Positions 62,001-64,000 of a stretch of 64,000 nucleotides of DNA are shown piece after piece. The DNA is taken from assembly GCF_949628215.1 (NCBI RefSeq), contig NC_134283.1, positions 7,687,638 through 7,751,637 of the forward strand, written 5' to 3'. A model generated the notes under the pieces. It searched no databases, had not been told where the DNA came from, and saw only the letters and a program-made list of their open reading frames with translations. Position numbers and translations under genes: made by a program. This DNA is from Phalacrocorax aristotelis (lineage: Eukaryota; Chordata; Aves; Suliformes; Phalacrocoracidae). Positions within the stretch are counted from its first letter, which is position 1. The number at the start of each line of letters is the position of its first letter.

Positions 62001-64000
62001 CTCACAAGAGTGTCTACAGGAGCTCGTCCTTTCAGTCACTTTTGCCTGCTCCTTTATTGCTCAGCTGGAAGTAAGAGTGTGGAAATTGTTAGCTGATGTA
62101 TTTCAGACCAAACGTCAGGCTGTTGTGAGCACTGCTGCTTGCACCATTAAAGCAGTTCCAGAAACAGGGAACCATCCATTCGTACACAGGCAGGGGGTTT
62201 ATCCTGGCCTTTCTGTTAAGCAGCAGTCTTACCATAACTTCTAAGGGAATTAGTAGACTCTGTACTTGAAACATCAGTGTTTTCCTTGCTGTAGCAAAGT
62301 CTTTCCACGAAGCTTAGTTCCCACACTTTCCCTAGTCTGTTAGAGAGAAGCTTATAGTCAAATGCTCTCATAAGGGTCAGGAGAGGATGACCTGTCTGCA
62401 CAGACTTGACCTCTTCATGGCAGGATGTCTTTGATGTAAATGAGGATTTTTATTTTAAGCGCCACTATTTTCATTTGGACCGTACCATCTCTGCTGCTGA
62501 GATGCAACACGTTGTCTTCTGCACAGCTGTGACCTGCTGAACATCTAAAATATTTCCCTTTATAGAGGCAGATTCTATTAACTACTAGCAGCTTTCAGTC
62601 ACTAATAATTAACCTAAATGAGGTTTTATTTCTGTCCCTTTCCCCTTCTTCCTCCACTTCAGAAGTGTCTGAGGAAGATACCAGGGTTGCAGACCTGGAG
62701 TGTAAACACTTTTGTTTACCCAAAACACAATGACAGTCTGTGAAACTGTAGTTCAGGTCCAACAGCCCACTCCTAGAGCTCTGTACCTGACACATAGCAG
62801 TAGAGTGAGTGGAAAGCACAGGAGTATTTCGGTTGTGCCCTGGCCCGGCTGCAGAGTCCACTCAATTTGAGTAAACAGTGGTATCAAAGCTGTTAAAACA
62901 ATTTTTTTTCCCCCAAGCTTACTCCCTCCTTAGCCCCTTTGCAAAGCCAGTGCCCTGATTATGATGACAGCTTTGTTATTTGCACACTTCTACTCAGTTG
63001 GGAACATTACTTCGATTCAACGTAGGCTGCCCAGTCATAACCGGTCTGTATGGTCACCGGGAGGTTGTTACCAGCTCCATACGTCCCTCAGTCATTTTGG
63101 CACCTACAATTTTTGTTTGTCACAGCTATGTTTAAGTCTACAAGGTATTTAAGATAATGTTCTGTAATTTGCAACTTTTTAGGGAAGGGTTTGTATTTCT
63201 GATGCATGGCATGTCCCATACTCTTCAAAAGAGGTGGTAGTTTGATCACTGGGACTGCTGTCCAGTACTGCAAACAGTGAGAGAAGGACGGAAGTCTAAA
63301 GGCTGTTCTCGATGGCTATGGTTTTGAGATTTGCAGTCCATGGATGGGCGCAAAATGAAAGCTGGGGCCATGCTAGACAAAGGCATCCAGAGCTGTGATG
63401 CCAATAATACACTGGTCAATTCTTTAAGACAATTTCAGAGCTATTTGCATCTGATTTTGTTCTCGTCTAAGCATGAGTAATGTTGCTGACTTACAGATTC
63501 ATAGCTCTCTAGGGATTTTCTAGAAAACGCCTGTTTTCTCTTTTTAGAAGTTGCAGTGTCCAGCGATAACCTTACAGCAGGCCCATTAAAGTCAGCAGCC
63601 TTTTTAGTCATCAGAACTGTTCCCTCTGACCTGATTCCTGACCACATGCAGAAGCTGTTAGCGCTGTGTGCCTCATTTTGTAATGGACTTCTCTCAGTGA
63701 GCTGGCAGAAGAGGGGTTAAAATTAGTTAACCCTGCAGCAAGAGCTAGCAGTGGACCTACAGTGAATTATATCAGCTGAAGCTCAGACTTCACTATCTTT
63801 TTTTCTAAAAACCACTCATTTTGTATTAGGAAGGCATCTGAATTGAACTTTAATGGATAATTACATTAGAAACAAGGTTTTCCTCTGTCTTTTTGATCAT
63901 GTCACTGGGAGCAGAAATGTTGGTTCTTTCTTGCCTTTTCTTATCCCTTTTTAATCACAGTTCTGTTGCTGCAGGTCTACCATAAATTACAGTATGCTAA
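56076..64000 (+). other. ADAMTS18 intron 3 (incomplete, runs off the window)
   Basis: The intron begins GTAAGT and extends at least 7.9 kb to the window edge. I looked for the following prodomain exon and saw no convincing match on the + strand. The content is AT-rich non-coding DNA: a short A tract near 57345, an (ATT)5 run at 59611-59625 and a splice-flanked 58-nt pseudo-exon candidate at 61741-61798. I recognise no repeats or RNA genes. Confidence 0.75.
59611..59625 (+). repeat. (ATT)5 microsatellite in intron 3
   Basis: Five ATT units, followed by further AT-rich sequence. Confidence 0.85.

Noticed and set aside
1..64000. CRISPR arrays, tRNA or rRNA genes, intact endogenous retroviruses or LTRs
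   Set aside because: No regularly spaced repeats, cloverleaf with A and B boxes, rRNA-like sequence or paired LTRs were seen by reading. Subtle cases would need tRNAscan, Rfam and a repeat library.

Overview
This window looks like vertebrate nuclear DNA, most likely from a bird. It holds one confidently recognised gene, the 5' part of ADAMTS18 on the + strand. Exon 3 encodes a stretch that aligns almost residue for residue with the ADAMTS18 prodomain as I know it from mammals, and clearly better than with its paralogue ADAMTS16. The avian assignment is an inference. It rests on few interspersed repeats, two short CR1-like 3'-end remnants, a compact CpG-island promoter and AT-rich flanks. A non-avian reptile is not excluded.

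Layout: bases 1 to about 52,900 contain no protein-coding gene that I can support. This is the upstream intergenic region, non-coding AT-rich DNA with scattered microsatellites, small tandem duplications, a few strong inverted repeats and several stretches that resemble conserved regulatory DNA. About 52,940-53,560 is a dense CpG island with an inverted CCAAT box, GTCCC and CGG repeats and a TATA-like TTAAA. This is the ADAMTS18 promoter and 5' leader. The coding exons are 53543-53644, 53806-53884 and 55759-56075, which join in frame to 166 codons. They cover the signal peptide and the N-terminal part of the prodomain. From 56076 to the end lies intron 3. The metalloprotease, disintegrin-like, thrombospondin-repeat and PLAC regions must lie beyond the right edge.

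ADAMTS18 is a secreted zinc metalloprotease of the extracellular matrix, linked in mammals to eye and organ development. The leader carries two consecutive short upstream ORFs. The frame across exons 1 and 2 is kept only if intron 1 uses a GC donor rather than the GT four bases further on. These two points are the most checkable gene-level observations.

Outside the gene, the strongest local signals are a 20-bp perfect palindrome with an EBF-type core (24539-24558), an 11+3+11 inverted repeat that resembles a p53-family response element (49043-49067) and a 12-bp perfect hairpin (42316-42344). I found no RNA gene, CRISPR array, intact transposon or evidence of a new multi-gene system. Many long open frames start with GTG or TTG rather than ATG, or are by-products of GC-rich DNA, and were discarded.
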